Below are positions 23,513 through 33,584 of a stretch of 64,000 nt of DNA, in pieces (position 1 is the stretch's first letter; every line of letters begins with the position of its first letter). The stretch spans positions 2,294,001 to 2,358,000 of the forward strand of contig CP007152.1 in NCBI GenBank assembly GCA_000831005.1, written 5' to 3'. The notes below the pieces were generated by a model. It searched no databases. It was given only the letters and a program-made list of their open reading frames with translations, and was not told the origin of the DNA. This stretch comes from Marinobacter salarius. GTDB lineage: Bacteria > Pseudomonadota > Gammaproteobacteria > Pseudomonadales > Oleiphilaceae. The translations under genes and the position numbers were made by a program.

Positions 23513-24226
23513 ATGTCTGACCTGAGTGCGTTCGGCTTTGTAATGCCTCACTGGTTTTACTGGGGCTGGCTGGCGGTCATGCCGCTGATCATGATGGCGC
23601 TGGATCGTTGGTTGTCCCGACGCGGGGTCGAAGCCATCGACAAAAATGCCGAGGCCAACCAGAAGCTTCAACAGATTGAAGCGGAACTGAAAAAAAGCGT
23701 TGATTACAGCGATGCGAGTAACGGGTTTACCAAGGCGGTGGACTGGATCAGCGAGAAATCCGGTGTCTTTATTTCCTTCTGGACCGTGAACGCGGTGGTG
23801 TTCTATTTCTTCGAAGTGGTGATGCGCTATTTGTTCAATCAGCCCACCATCTGGGTACACGAAGCCAGTTTTCTGCTGTTCGGCATGCAGTACCTGATGG
23901 CGGGTGCGTTTGCATTGCTTCACGGCGCTCATGTGCGGGTTGACGTGGTTTACAACTTCCTGCCACTCCGGGGCCGCGTGGGCATGGATATTTTCACCTC
24001 CATGTTCTTCTTCATGTTCGCGATTGCGTTGATGATTACCTCCTGGACCTTCCTTGAGAACTCTTATTCCATGGACGAACGAACCGTTGAGACATGGGGT
24101 ATTCAGTACTGGCCGGTGAAGGGCGTCATGCTCCTGGGGTCTACGCTGCTGTTCCTGGCGGGCCTGTCCAAACTGCTCAAGGACATCACGATCTTCATTA
24201 AACTTGGCCGGGAGCAACACGCATGA
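23513..24226 (+). CDS. dctQ: TRAP transporter small permease (DctQ type)
   Basis: Small integral membrane subunit of the TRAP importer, 237 residues. After an N-terminal helix (residues ~12-32) and a charged stretch, four DctQ helices follow: VFISFWTVNAVVFYFFEVVM, the WVHEASFLLFGMQYLMAGAF segment with the conserved W-x-x-E near residue 122, a third near 165 and a fourth near 205. GAHVRVDVVYNFLPLRGR near residue 140 is the usual basic loop. The extra N-terminal helix is found in the large TRAP members linked to keto/hydroxy acids. The stop overlaps the next start (ATGA), so translation is coupled. Confidence 0.85.
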   Translation: MSDLSAFGFVMPHWFYWGWLAVMPLIMMALDRWLSRRGVEAIDKNAEANQKLQQIEAELKKSVDYSDASNGFTKAVDWISEKSGVFISFWTVNAVVFYFFEVVMRYLFNQPTIWVHEASFLLFGMQYLMAGAFALLHGAHVRVDVVYNFLPLRGRVGMDIFTSMFFFMFAIALMITSWTFLENSYSMDERTVETWGIQYWPVKGVMLLGSTLLFLAGLSKLLKDITIFIKLGREQHA

Positions 24227-25760
24227 GCTCAGAAACCATGACCAACCAGGCCACAGGCTCCCTGATCGGCAAGCTCGGCACCTGGCTGATGATCATCGCC
24301 ACGATTGCTCTCGCTTTTGTCGTAGTGGTGGAAGTGATCAATATCCTGTTTTACGACCCCTGGAGCGACGAAAAATTCCTGTTCAAGCTGTCCGGCATGT
24401 TGTCGGATGTGAAGATTGGACCACTGACCTACATCATGTTCGGCTCCCTGGCCGTGCTGTTGATGATGGGGTTACCCCTGGCCTTTGTGACCGGTGGCCT
24501 GGGCGTGGCATTTATCTATCTGGTGGGTGATTCGATGATGCTGAACATCATCCCCAGCCGGATCTTCCCGATGATGACCAACTCGGACCTGGCAGCGATA
24601 CCGCTATTCATCTTCATGGCCTCCATGCTGGAACGGGCCGGGCTGATCGAAGAGATGTTCAACGTGGTTTACAAGTGGATGGGTGGCCTGGGTGGCGGCC
24701 TGGCCATTGCCACCATACTCGCTTCCACGATTCTGGCCGCCATGGTGGGGGTTATTGGTGCGGCCGTGGTGACCATGGGCATTATTGCACTACCGGCGAT
24801 GCTTAAACGCGGATACGACCAGAAGATTGCGTTGGGCTCGATCATGGCCGGGGGCACATTGGGCATCCTGATTCCGCCGTCCATCCTGGCGATCCTTTAT
24901 GCGGTTGTAGCGCAGCAGTCGGTGGGTGAGCTGTATCTGGGGTCGGTGATTCCGGGGCTGATTCTGGCTGGCCTGTACGTGATTTATGTAGGTACCCGTG
25001 CGTGGATCAATCCGGAGCTCGGGCCGCCAGTGCCGGAGGAAGAGCGGATTGGCCTCAAGGAAAAACTCCTGCTGCTGAAAGACCTGATCGCTCCACTGGT
25101 GCTGGTCTTCCTGGTACTTGGCTTACTGTTCGGCGGTGTCGCCACTCCGGTCGAGGCTGCAGGCATTGGCTCCTTCGGGGCAATCCTGGTGGCCATGAAA
25201 CACAAGGTGTTCTCTGTCGCCACACTGCGCGATGCGTCGGTAACCACTGCCAAGCATCCGCCATGGTGCTATGGATCATGTTCGGTGCGTCCGTCTTTGT
25301 CGGCTTCTACATTCTGCAGGGTGGTCAGGACTTTATTACCGAAACGATTCTGGGGATTGGCCTGTCACCCTACGCTGTCCTGCTGCTGTTGATGGTCCTG
25401 CTGGTTGTGTTGGGGATGTTCCTTGACTGGGTTGGTATCCTGCTGCTGGCCGTGCCTATTTTCATCCCGATTGTGGAAGCGCTGGAGTTCCCCGGCCTGC
25501 TGGGTTTCCCGGCCGTGCCCGGTGAGGATGTGGTGTTGTGGTTTGGCGTGCTCTATCTGGTGAACATGCAGATGTCGTTCCTCAGCCCACCGTTCGGCTA
25601 CGCACTCTTCTACATTCGGGGCGTGTGTCCGCCGGACATCACCATGGGGACTATCTTCAAATCGTCTCTGGTATTCTTGGCCATCCAGGCATTCGGTTTG
25701 TTTATCTGTGTGCTCATCCCGGGTGTCGTCACTTGGCTACCCAATCTGGTTTACGGCTAA
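24223..25760 (+). CDS. dctM: TRAP transporter large permease (DctM type), one frame break
   Basis: The main membrane subunit of the TRAP importer with about a dozen helices; it carries sodium-driven transport. Blocks include AVLLMMGLPLAFVTGGLGV near residue 70, AIPLFIFMASMLERAGLIEE near 125, and LGILIPPSILAILYAVVAQQ near 210, a DctM hallmark. The frame breaks near 25253; one added base gives VKTSAMVLWIMFGASVF-like continuity, and the protein then runs to ~512 residues with PPFGYALFYIRGVCP near its end. It overlaps dctQ by four bases and precedes the GlcG-like gene. Confidence 0.82.
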
Positions 25761-25780
25761 AAATAGAGGAGTAATGGATT

Positions 25781-26206
25781 ATGTTGACGGTTAAGCGGCT
25801 TGATCTGGCGGACGCCAGAATTTTGATCGAAGGCGCGGCTGAAAAGGCCCGCGAAATCGGCGTGCCCATGTGCATCGCCATCACCGATGAGTCCGGTAAT
25901 TTGATCGCATTTGAGCGTATGGACGGCGGTAAGATCACCAGTGTGACCATCGCCCAAGACAAGTCCTTCACGGCATCGGCAGCGAAAAAGGCTACTCACG
26001 ACTATAACGCGGTCAACGTACCCGGAAAGCTGGCATTCGGCATCCACACTGAAGTGGGTGGCCGTATCAGTTCTGTTGGTGGTGGCCTGCCGGTAATGGT
26101 CGATGGCGAGGTTGTTGGTGGTATCGGAATCAGCTCCGGTACGCCTCAGCAGGATATGGACTGTGCCCAGGCCGGGATTGATCATTTTGAAACCAAACGC
26201 GGTTGA
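25781..26206 (+). CDS. glcG: GlcG/HbpS-like protein (DUF336 heme-binding family)
   Basis: The 141-residue protein belongs to the GlcG/HbpS family (one domain, residues ~5-138), often encoded with glycolate oxidase or with diol/aldehyde enzymes; its precise task is not settled. Family motifs seen are GVPMCIAITDESGNLIAFER near residue 28, SFTASAAKKATH near 66, and VGGGLPVMVDGEVVGGIGIS near 100, followed by GTPQQDMDCAQAG. A GAGGAG ribosome site lies before the ATG. It lies between the TRAP genes and glcD and is part of that operon. Confidence 0.82.
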   Translation: MLTVKRLDLADARILIEGAAEKAREIGVPMCIAITDESGNLIAFERMDGGKITSVTIAQDKSFTASAAKKATHDYNAVNVPGKLAFGIHTEVGGRISSVGGGLPVMVDGEVVGGIGISSGTPQQDMDCAQAGIDHFETKRG

Positions 26207-26245
26207 TGGTTGTCTCACAGGAAGCCATCACGCTCAGAGAATGAT

Positions 26246-27716
26246 ATGAACAGCAAACCGAAAATCAGCGCAGCGGAGCTGGCGGAACAGTTCCGTGCGT
26301 TCATAGACCCGGACTTCGTCATTACCGATGACGAAACCATGAAGCCCTATGAATGCGACGGTATGTCGATGTACTGCGAGATGCCGATGCTCGTGGTGCT
26401 ACCGGAGACCGCTGAACAGGTGCAACGGGTGATGCGCATCTGCAACGAGCACGAAGTGCCCGTTGTGGCCCGTGGTGCCGGAACGGGCCTGAGTGCGGGT
26501 GCCATGCCGCACAAGGAAGGCGTGGTGTTGTCGCTGGCCAAGTTCAACCGCATCCTGGACATCGATCCGCTGGCGCGAACAGCCTTACTGCAACCGGGTG
26601 TGCGTAACCTGGCGATCAGCGAGGAAGTAGCCCAGTTTGGTCTCTATTACGGCCCGGATCCTTCGTCGCAGATTGCCTGCACCATTGGTGGCAACGTGGC
26701 GGAGAACTCGGGCGGTGTGCATTGCCTGAAATACGGTTTGACGGTTCATAACATTCTCAGCGTGGAGATGATCACGGCCGAGGGTGACCGGGTGACCATC
26801 GGCAATGACGCGTTGGATGCCTGCGGAATGGACCTGCTGGCGCTGATGACCGGGTCTGAAGGCTTACTGGTATTGTTACCGAAGTGAAGGTCAAGCTGCT
26901 GCCAAAACCGGAAATTGCCCAAGTGGTGATGGCAGGTTTCGACAGTGTGCAGAAGGCCGGCGATGCCGTGGGAGGTATTATTTCCCACGGCATCATCCCT
27001 GGTGGATTGGAGATGATGGACGGTCACGCCATTATCGCGGCCGATGACTTCGCCCAGGCGGGGTATCCGCGTGACGCCAAGGCATTGCTGTTGTGTGAGG
27101 TGGACGGCACGGAAGAGGAAGTCCATGAACACATTGAGCAGGCCGAGGACGTGTTCCGCAAGCTGGGCGCCACCTCGGTTAAAACCTCCCAGAGCGAAGA
27201 GGAGAGGGCGCTACTCTGGAAAGGTCGTAAATCGGCCTTCCCGGCAGTAGGCCGTATCTCGCCGGATTACTACTGCATGGATGGCACCATTCCGCGCCGG
27301 CATCTGGCGCACGTGCTGCTGGAAATGGAGAGAATGTCCGAAGAGTTTGGCCTGCGGGTAGCCAACGTATTCCACGCCGGCGACGGCAACCTGCACCCGC
27401 TGATCCTGTTTGACGCAAACGTGCCCGGCGAGTTTGAGCGCACTGAAGCGTTTGGCAGCAGCATTCTCAATCTTTGCGTGGAAGTGGGCGGCTGCATCAC
27501 CGGTGAACACGGTGTTGGCGTTGAGAAAATCCGCCAGATGGCCGTGCAGTTTAACGATGAGGAGTTGCAACAGTTCCACGACGTTAAGGCCGCCTTCGAC
27601 CCGGCTGCATTCTCAACCCTGGCAAGGGCGTCCCCGCCCTGCGTTTCTGTCAGGAATACCGCTCTCTCGAGCACAAACAACACAAGCACGACACGGTGGA
27701 CGCGGCGCATGGCTGA
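26246..27716 (+). CDS. glcD: Glycolate oxidase subunit GlcD (FAD), two frame breaks
   Basis: FAD subunit of membrane-associated glycolate oxidase, which converts glycolate (or D-lactate-like acids) to glyoxylate. The FAD_binding_4 fold shows PVVARGAGTGLSAGAMPHKE and QIACTIGGNVAENSGGVHCL; the C-terminal FAD-oxidase domain shows NVFHAGDGNLHPLILFDANV and GGCITGEHGVGVEKI. Two single-base losses break the frame: near 26870 (restores GSEGLLGIVTEVKVK) and near 27611 (restores LLNPGKGVPALRFCQEY). The repaired protein has ~490 residues. Start MNSKPKIS at 26246 is chosen by alignment to the family N-terminus. Its stop overlaps glcE. Confidence 0.85.
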
Positions 27717-28773
27717 TCTGTCTCAAGAGCTGCAGGAGCAGGTTCTCCAGGCCCGCAAGGCGGGCCAGAAACTGAATATCGAATGCGGTGGCACCAAAGC
27801 TTTCATGGGGCGGGCCGCCGACGCCGATGCCGGCTATCTGAAAATGGGCGAGCACACAGGCATCGTCGAATACCATCCTGTGGAACTGATATTGACCGCG
27901 CGTGCCGGTACCACCCTTGCGGAGATCGAAGCCACCCTGGCTGAAGAAGGCCAGTGCCTGCACTTTGAACCGCCCAGATTTGGTGATGGTTCCACACTCG
28001 GTGGCACACTCGCGTGCAACCTGTCCGGCCCCGCCCGGCCCTGGTCTGGCTCGGTACGGGACCAGGTGCTGGGCATCCGCCTGCTCAACGGCAAAGGTGA
28101 GCACCTGCGCTTTGGCGGCCAGGTGATGAAAAACGTGGCCGGCTACGACACCTCCCGGCTACAGGCTGGTGCCATGGGCACATTGGGAGCGATCACCGAG
28201 ATCAGCCTCAAAGTCATGCCCAAACCGGCGATGTCCCTCACCCTGGTGCAGGACATGGCGATGGATGAAGTCATCCACTACATGAACAGCCGCGCCAAGG
28301 AATCCAAACCCATCACCGGTGCTGCCTGGTCGGATGGCAAAGTGTACCTGCGCCTGGCCGGTGCCAAATCGGCCGTAGAGGCCACTGCCGAAAAATGGGC
28401 CGGTGAAGTGATGGAGCAGGGCGACGAGTTCTGGCAACAGCTACAACACATGCAGCACGAATTCTTTGTCGGTGATGAACCGCTTTGGCGCTTCTCCGTC
28501 GGCTCCACCGCCAAAAACCCGGACCTTGATGGCCCCTGGCTGATCGACTGGGCCGGCTCCCAACGCTGGTACCGTGGTGAAGCGGACATAGCCCAACTGG
28601 AAACCATGGCCCAGCGCGCCGGCGGCCAGGTGAGCCTGTTCCGGGGTGGTGACCGCACGGATGAAGTGATGCACCACCAGCCGAGGGCGCTAAAAGAAAT
28701 CCAGCAACGGCTGAAAAAGTCGTTCGATCCCGACGGTATTTTTAACCCGGGCCGACTTTATAGCTGGTTGTAA
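27709..28773 (+). CDS. glcE: Glycolate oxidase subunit GlcE (FAD-binding)
   Basis: Second FAD-binding subunit of glycolate oxidase, 354 residues. The short FAD_binding_4 region covers residues ~15-170 with GTKAFMG, TARAGTTLAEIEATLAEEGQ, FGDGSTLGGTLACNLSGPA and KNVAGYDTSRLQAGAMGTLG. The C-terminus FDPDGIFNPGRLYSWL is typical. The ATG at 27709 lies inside the last codons of glcD (an eight-base overlap in another frame). Because of the glcD frame break, the raw sequence reads as one glcD-glcE fusion, which is not expected to be real. Confidence 0.87.
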   Translation: MADLSQELQEQVLQARKAGQKLNIECGGTKAFMGRAADADAGYLKMGEHTGIVEYHPVELILTARAGTTLAEIEATLAEEGQCLHFEPPRFGDGSTLGGTLACNLSGPARPWSGSVRDQVLGIRLLNGKGEHLRFGGQVMKNVAGYDTSRLQAGAMGTLGAITEISLKVMPKPAMSLTLVQDMAMDEVIHYMNSRAKESKPITGAAWSDGKVYLRLAGAKSAVEATAEKWAGEVMEQGDEFWQQLQHMQHEFFVGDEPLWRFSVGSTAKNPDLDGPWLIDWAGSQRWYRGEADIAQLETMAQRAGGQVSLFRGGDRTDEVMHHQPRALKEIQQRLKKSFDPDGIFNPGRLYSWL

Positions 28774-28828
28774 CAATCAGCTCCGGTATCTCACAGGAAA
28801 CTGAGCGGGCCTTCTGAGATGCCGGGGA

Positions 28829-28939
28829 AGTGAGTGGTGGCCCCTTTTCTGAAACTGTACGGAGCCATGGATGGCGGAGTCCAAGCGTCACATGGATGTG
28901 CCGAAGGAGCGTGTTTCAGAAAAGGGGTTACCGCTCACT
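28829..28939. repeat. Intergenic inverted-repeat element, 27-base arms
   Basis: Arms 28829-28855 and 28913-28939 match at 24 of 27 positions, and as RNA all three mismatches would be G-U pairs. The loop of ~57 bases carries a shorter GGAGCCATGGATGGCGGAG block and CACATGGATGTG. The shape suggests a small mobile repeat of the MITE or REP kind, or a long RNA hairpin, between glcE and glcF. Confidence 0.55.
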
Positions 28940-28969
28940 TGTGCTCCAAATCAAAAAAGCAGGTAAACA

Positions 28970-30177
28970 ATGCAAACCAATTTAGTCCAACAATTCGCCA
29001 ACACCCCAGAAGCCAGGAAGCCGAATCCATCCTGCGTGCCTGCGTACATTGCGGCTTCTGCACCGCCACCTGCCCAACGTACCAGGAACTGAACGACGAA
29101 CGTGACGGCCCTCGTGGCCGCATCTACCTGATGAAAATGTTCCTGGAAGGCGAAGAAGTCACCGAAAAATCCCGCGAACACCTCGACCGCTGCCTCACCT
29201 GCCGCAGCTGCGAAACCACCTGTCCATCGGGCGTCAAGTACGGCCGCCTGGTCGACATCAGCCGAGGCCTGATGGAACAGGAAATGCCACGGCCACCCAA
29301 AGAGCGCTGGATACGCTGGTCGCTGGCGCGGGTGCTTCCCAACCGTCGACTGTTCGGCTTCCTGCTGCGCATGGGCCAACTGTTCCGCCCGGTACTGCCA
29401 TCCGTATTGCGCACTAAAGTACCGCCCAGGAAAAAGGCCAGCCCCTGGCCGGCTGCCAGCCACGACCGCATCGTGCTGGCCCTTGCTGGTTGTGTTCAGC
29501 CCTCCGCCACGCCGAACACCAACGCCGCTGCCGCCCGGGTGCTCTACAAACTGGGCGTCACCATGGTGGAAGCTCCGGAAGCCGGATGCTGTGGTGCAGT
29601 GAACCATCACCTCTCGGAACATGATCAAGCCCTCAACGCCATGCGCCGTAACATCGACGCCTGGTGGCCCGCCATCGAAGCCGGAGCCGAGGCCATCATC
29701 ATGACCGCTTCCGGTTGCGGGGCGATGGTTCAGGAGTACGGTCACCTGCTAAAGGATGACCCGATGTATGCCGCCAAGGCGCAGAAAGTCAGCGACATGA
29801 CCATTGACCTGGGCGCTTTCCTGCTCAAACAGGACCTGGAAAAACTGAAGGTGCCCCAGGGTGCCGGTAAGGTCGCTTTCCATTGCCCATGCACCCTGCA
29901 GCACGCCATGCAGCAGAACGGTGTGGTAGACCAGGTGTTGCGCAGAGCTGGTATTGATCTTGCGGAAACCAAGGAGAAACACCTCTGCTGCGGCTCCGCC
30001 GGCACCTACTCCATCCTCCAGCCCAAGCTCAGCCAACGCCTGCTGAACAACAAGCTCAAGGCCCTGACCGTGGACAACCCCGACCGCATTGTCACCGCCA
30101 ACATTGGGTGCCAGATGCACCTGGAAACCAAGGCCCAGGTGCCTGTTCAGCACTGGATTGAGCTACTGGATGCGTAA
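28970..30177 (+). CDS. glcF: Glycolate oxidase iron-sulfur subunit GlcF, one frame break near start
   Basis: Iron-sulfur subunit passing electrons from GlcDE towards quinone. Two 4Fe-4S motifs occur: CVHCGFCTATCP and CLTCRSCETTCPSG, followed by two CCG domains (AGCCGAVNHHLSEHDQAL; HLCCGSAGTYSILQPKLS), all as expected. The family start MQTNLVQQFANTPEG is at 28970, in a different frame from the rest; one G lost near 29011 explains it, giving ~402 residues. Reading without repair would add a spurious N-terminus that runs back through the inverted repeat at 28829-28939. The gap of ~200 bases from glcE is unusual for this operon. Confidence 0.85.
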
Positions 30178-30271
30178 TTTGTGGGTCAGGAAGTATCCTG
30201 GCCCTCTCACCCGTCGTTGGTTTTGTTTATAATGCCCGTGCCGACACACAAACCACAGGGAGTGGAAACCA

Positions 30272-30721
30272 ATGCCATGGAGGCAGGCCGCACTAGTTGT
30301 ACTTCTCGTTATTCCCGCTGTTGCTACAGCCGAAAAAATGTACACCTGGGTTGATGACCAGGGCGTTGCGCACTTTACCGACATAAAGCCAGTGGCTCGT
30401 GAACATGAGCATGTGGAGTTGAAGCGCCCCTCGCTTATTCCCATGCGGGAGAACATCACTCGAGGCAAGCGGGTAAGCACCATCAACCAGCAGGTGAGTC
30501 GTAGCCTGGAAGCGGGCAGCGGTGGCGGGCGAACGTTGTCCAACAAGCAGAAAGCCCTTGAGCGTGAGCGCAAGAACGCCCGCTGTGAGGAGTATCGGGA
30601 AAAGCTGGACCGTATCCAGAAGCAATTGCGCGCAGGCTACTCCAACGATCAGGGCAACCGCCTGCGGCGACAGCGCAGGGAAGTCAGCCAGAAGCTCTCG
30701 CGGGAGTGTCTGCTTGGCTAG
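30272..30721 (+). CDS. DUF4124-domain periplasmic protein
   Basis: The 149-residue protein has a signal peptide (ALVVLLVIPAVATAE) followed directly by a DUF4124 domain (MYTWVDDQGVAHFTDIKP, residues ~22-45). The remaining part is charged and predicted helical (residues ~90-145, KQKALERERKNARCEEYREK). DUF4124 proteins are widespread exported proteins of unknown task in marine gammaproteobacteria. A weak ribosome site (caggga) stands before the ATG. No operon partner is evident; the next gene is convergent. Confidence 0.75.
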   Translation: MPWRQAALVVLLVIPAVATAEKMYTWVDDQGVAHFTDIKPVAREHEHVELKRPSLIPMRENITRGKRVSTINQQVSRSLEAGSGGGRTLSNKQKALERERKNARCEEYREKLDRIQKQLRAGYSNDQGNRLRRQRREVSQKLSRECLLG

Positions 30722-30728
30722 ACTCCGG

Positions 30729-31697
30729 TTAGGACGAGAACGTGGTTGAAATCAGGTAGACGGTGTAGCTTACGAAACAGGCCAGCAGAAGCCCGCCCTC
30801 CAACCGGTTAATCCGTCCCGGCCCGCGAAAGCCATAACCCAATATAAACAGCGACAGAGTCAGCGCCGCCATCACCGCGATATCCCGGTAGAACACCTCT
30901 GGTGCGACCACCATCGGCTGATGGTGCCGGCAATGCCCACAACCGCCAGAGTATTGAACAGGTTAGAGCCGAGAATGTTGCCCAGGGCAATGTCATGTTC
31001 ACCCTTGCGGGCCGCGATAACCGACGACGCCAGTTCAGGAAGGGAAGTCCCCACCGCCACAATCGTCAGCCCGATGATCAGTCGCTCACGCCAAGACCAA
31101 GCGCCAACTCAACCGCGCCCCAGACCAGAATCCGCGAACTCACGATCAGCAGCAACAGGCCAACAATCAGCCACAACACCGCGTTACGAAGCGGCATAGC
31201 TCGGTAGCTCATTTCCTCCGCGATTTCCCCGCCCAGAGCATCTGCTTTCTGCGTCATACCCTGGCGGATGGACCAGGCCAGCAACAGCAAGAACACGCCC
31301 AGAAGCACCAAGGCATCCACAAACGTCAGCTCACCGTCCCACACCTGCCAGGCCGCCAGAGCCGTCACAGTGGCGAGAATAGGCAACTCCTTGCGCATTA
31401 CCTGCGAGTGAACCGAAATTGGACTGATCAACGCCGTAATACCCAGGATTAGGCGATGTTGGTGATGTTCGAGCCATAAGCGTTACCCAATGCCAGTCCC
31501 GGATTGCCCTGAGTGGCGGAAAGGGCAGACACCACCATCTCCGGTGCTGATGTACCAAAACCAACCACCACCATGCCGATCAGCAGCGGCGGCATGCCAA
31601 AGTATCCAGCCGTGGCCGCAGAACCCTCGACAAACTTACCGGCGCTCCACACCAGAAGGGTGAGGCCGACTGCAATGGCGATAAACGAGAGAAGCAT
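30729..31697 (-). CDS. Sodium/calcium antiporter (YrbG/CaCA family), three frame breaks
   Basis: Inner-membrane cation exchanger with two inverted halves. The first half shows [20 protein letters not shown] and [11 protein letters not shown]; the second shows the repeat [20 protein letters not shown] and [20 protein letters not shown]. These are the alpha-1 and alpha-2 repeats of the CaCA superfamily. The frame is broken near 31451, 31080 and 30917; each break is repaired by one base ([37 protein letters not shown]), giving ~323 residues, near the size of E. coli YrbG (325). Three clean single-base losses in one gene, with every residue around them conserved, argue for sequence error and not decay. 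Confidence 0.8.
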
Positions 31698-31876
31698 GGA
31701 TAGTTCCCCGAAAAACGGTGCTGTTGGCAGTGGTGTTGATGATGTAAGTCATTCTGGTTCCAGAGAATATTAGACGCAAATACGAGCGTTGTTATCTCAG
31801 CAGTTATGCGGATGGAGCAGTAGAGGATAAAAGCAGGTATTCTCCCGTGTGTGGCAACAAGAAAGGAAGAATTACA

Positions 31877-32623
31877 TTGAAGGACCTTGAACAGCACAAG
31901 AAAATAGCCGTTCTGATCGATGCAGATAACGCCCAGTTGACCAAGCTGCCACTGATAATCGAAGAGCTGTCTTCCCATGGCCACGTGGTTGTAAAGCGGG
32001 CGTATGGTGACTGGTCCATAGACAGCCTCAAAAACTGGAAAACCGTTCTGAACGAACTGGCGATCCAGCCCATTCAGCAATTCGCCTATACCAAAGGCAA
32101 AAACGCCACTGACGCATCGATGATTATTGATGCGATGGACCTGCTTTACTCCTCCAAGTTTGATGCGTTCGCCCTGGTTTCCAGCGACAGTGACTTCACC
32201 AAACTGGCCTCCCGGCTCAGGGAGTCCGAGATATACGTATTTGGATTCGGCGAGAAAAAGACGCCGGTCTCGTTCAGAAGCGCCTGCGACGATTTTCTGT
32301 TTACCGAGAACCTCGATTACCCGGAAGAAACCGTGCCCGACGAGCCCGCCAAATCCGAAACCCCAAGTAAGAAACAGGACAAGCTTCCCGAGGAAGTGGC
32401 GCTGCTAAAACGGGCCTGGGAGCAAACCCAGGACGATCAGGGGTGGGCAACCTTCTCCGCCGCCGGCTCATTCCTGAAGCGCACCCGCCCGGATTTTGAT
32501 CCGAGAACGTATGGAGCAAAGAAGTTCTCTGATTTGTTAGTCGAAAGATCCGAGTATTTTACGGTGAAGAAGGGGACAAGCGGACAGGGGTATCGGGCGT
32601 ATAAGCCGGTTGAGCAAAAATAG
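31877..32623 (+). CDS. NYN-domain (LabA-like) protein with C-terminal LOTUS/OST-HTH domain
   Basis: Predicted RNA-processing or RNA-binding protein of ~248 residues. The NYN/PIN-like nuclease domain (residues ~8-145) shows its acidic residues in AVLIDADNAQ, NATDASMIIDAMDLLYSSKF and FALVSSDSDFTKLA. The C-terminal LOTUS domain (residues ~175-245) reads DDQGWATFSAAGSFLKRTRP then DPRTYGAKKFSDLL. A TTG at 31877 with AAGGAAGA eight bases upstream is a better start than the in-frame GTG at 31847, which has no ribosome site. The gene stands alone at the left edge of the accessory island. Confidence 0.8.
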   Translation: MKDLEQHKKIAVLIDADNAQLTKLPLIIEELSSHGHVVVKRAYGDWSIDSLKNWKTVLNELAIQPIQQFAYTKGKNATDASMIIDAMDLLYSSKFDAFALVSSDSDFTKLASRLRESEIYVFGFGEKKTPVSFRSACDDFLFTENLDYPEETVPDEPAKSETPSKKQDKLPEEVALLKRAWEQTQDDQGWATFSAAGSFLKRTRPDFDPRTYGAKKFSDLLVERSEYFTVKKGTSGQGYRAYKPVEQK

Positions 32624-32640
32624 CACGTCAGAAACAACAA

Positions 32641-32660
32641 AGCCCGCACAAGGGCGGGCT
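32641..32660 (-). terminator. Terminator hairpin, best suited to minus-strand tRNA transcript
   Basis: Arms AGCCCGC and GCGGGCT flank a six-base loop. On the minus strand the stem is followed by TTGTTGTTT. It lies 17 bases beyond the tRNA 3'-end fragment at 32677-32700, in the right order and orientation for that tRNA's own terminator. It also ends the NYN gene transcript on the plus strand. Confidence 0.6.
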
Positions 32661-32676
32661 AAGTCATTGAATCTTA

Positions 32677-32700
32677 TGGTGCCCGGAGGCGGAATCGAAC
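32677..32700 (-). other. tRNA 3'-end fragment, probable island attachment site
   Basis: Read on the minus strand, the sequence is GTTCGATTCCGCCTCCGGGC followed by ACCA: T loop, T-stem 3' half, acceptor 3' strand TCCGGGC, discriminator A and CCA. The acceptor sequence equals that of tRNA-Phe (GCCCGGA...TCCGGGC). The expected T-stem 5' half (GGCGG) is replaced by GGGAG and nothing upstream resembles a tRNA body. A bare tRNA 3' end is the usual scar left by integrase-mediated insertion, with the island on the side where the tRNA body is missing, that is to the right. Confidence 0.65.
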
Positions 32701-32961
32701 TCCCTTTAATTCCAGCTACCTAGCGTCAAAAGTCGTGATTTCGGCGTGATTTTTCCAGTCGGTCGTTCATGCCAGTATCAGCTAGTGCCACAGTCAATCA
32801 GGCTGTCGCGATCTCTGCTTACCGTTACTCCTATAGTAGTGCATGCCAGGATCCATTCATATCCTCACTTCGGTTTGTCCTGCCCGATATCCGTTTGGTG
32901 AATAGAAAGTCCTTCTCTCAGTTCCTTCTGTTTCCGATAATGAAAGTAAGGAGACATCAAG

Positions 32962-33584
32962 ATGCAGAGAGTTTTTCGCAGAATCATTGTCGTATGTGCA
33001 CTTGGCAATCTCGCGTTGTTTACCTTTGTGGTCGCGGGCTGGTGGTTTTTTGGCGGAATCGAAAGCGTTCAGGATTACATCGGTATGAAACGCAATCGGT
33101 TTCCGTACATGCTGCTGGAAGCGGTGACCGTCTGCACTCTGGTGGTTTTCTTAGCTCGAAAACTGATCAACGGACCCCGAAATGTAAAATACGCAAGGCA
33201 ATACCGGAACCGTGTAGAGCGCGGCAGCCTACCCCTCGATGGCCTTGCTACCGGCACAGCTTATGCGTTTGCGGCTGATCCTGATTTTTTTGAAGTAACC
33301 ACTGGTTCTGGAGGCTGGGTGACGACGGGATGCATCCAAATGACCTTCGTCCTACGCCTGCTATAGGTGAGGAAGAGCCTCCCTTTCCGGGCGATGACTG
33401 GAACGGGATGAGCATCAATCCGGCAACCGGTTTACCGATGGATGGTGACATAGATGTGGCGGGGAACCTTTTGGGGATGGATGGTTCTCTCGATTGTTCA
33501 TTTGAGCCCATCGAATCATTCAGTGTCGAGCTGGGGGCCGGGGTGAGCGATTGTTTCAGCGGGATTAATGGTGATTGGACTTAG
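32962..33584 (+). CDS. Unrecognised membrane-anchored protein, probable frame break
   Basis: I do not know the family. The first frame gives two hydrophobic helices (residues ~8-30 and ~52-68) and a basic stretch. The second frame, from ~33318, gives a soluble acidic part with PPFPGDDWNGMSINPATGLP and DIDVAGNLLGMD. INPATGLPM-x-GxxDVAGN is a motif I have seen in small proteins of unknown function, often alone. Adding one G at 33318 joins the two parts (GSGGWGDDGMHPNDLRPT) into one ~207-residue protein, in line with other one-base losses in this window. Alternatively there are two genes, the second starting at 33330. Ribosome site gtaaggag precedes the ATG at 32962. Confidence 0.45.

Noticed and set aside
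26884..28773. GlcD-GlcE fusion protein
   Set aside because: Produced by the single-base loss near 27611. The normal glcD end and glcE start are both visible.
28834..28969. Extra 45-residue N-terminus for GlcF
   Set aside because: It reads through the inverted repeat and exists only because of the frame break near 29011; the family start at 28970 fits better.
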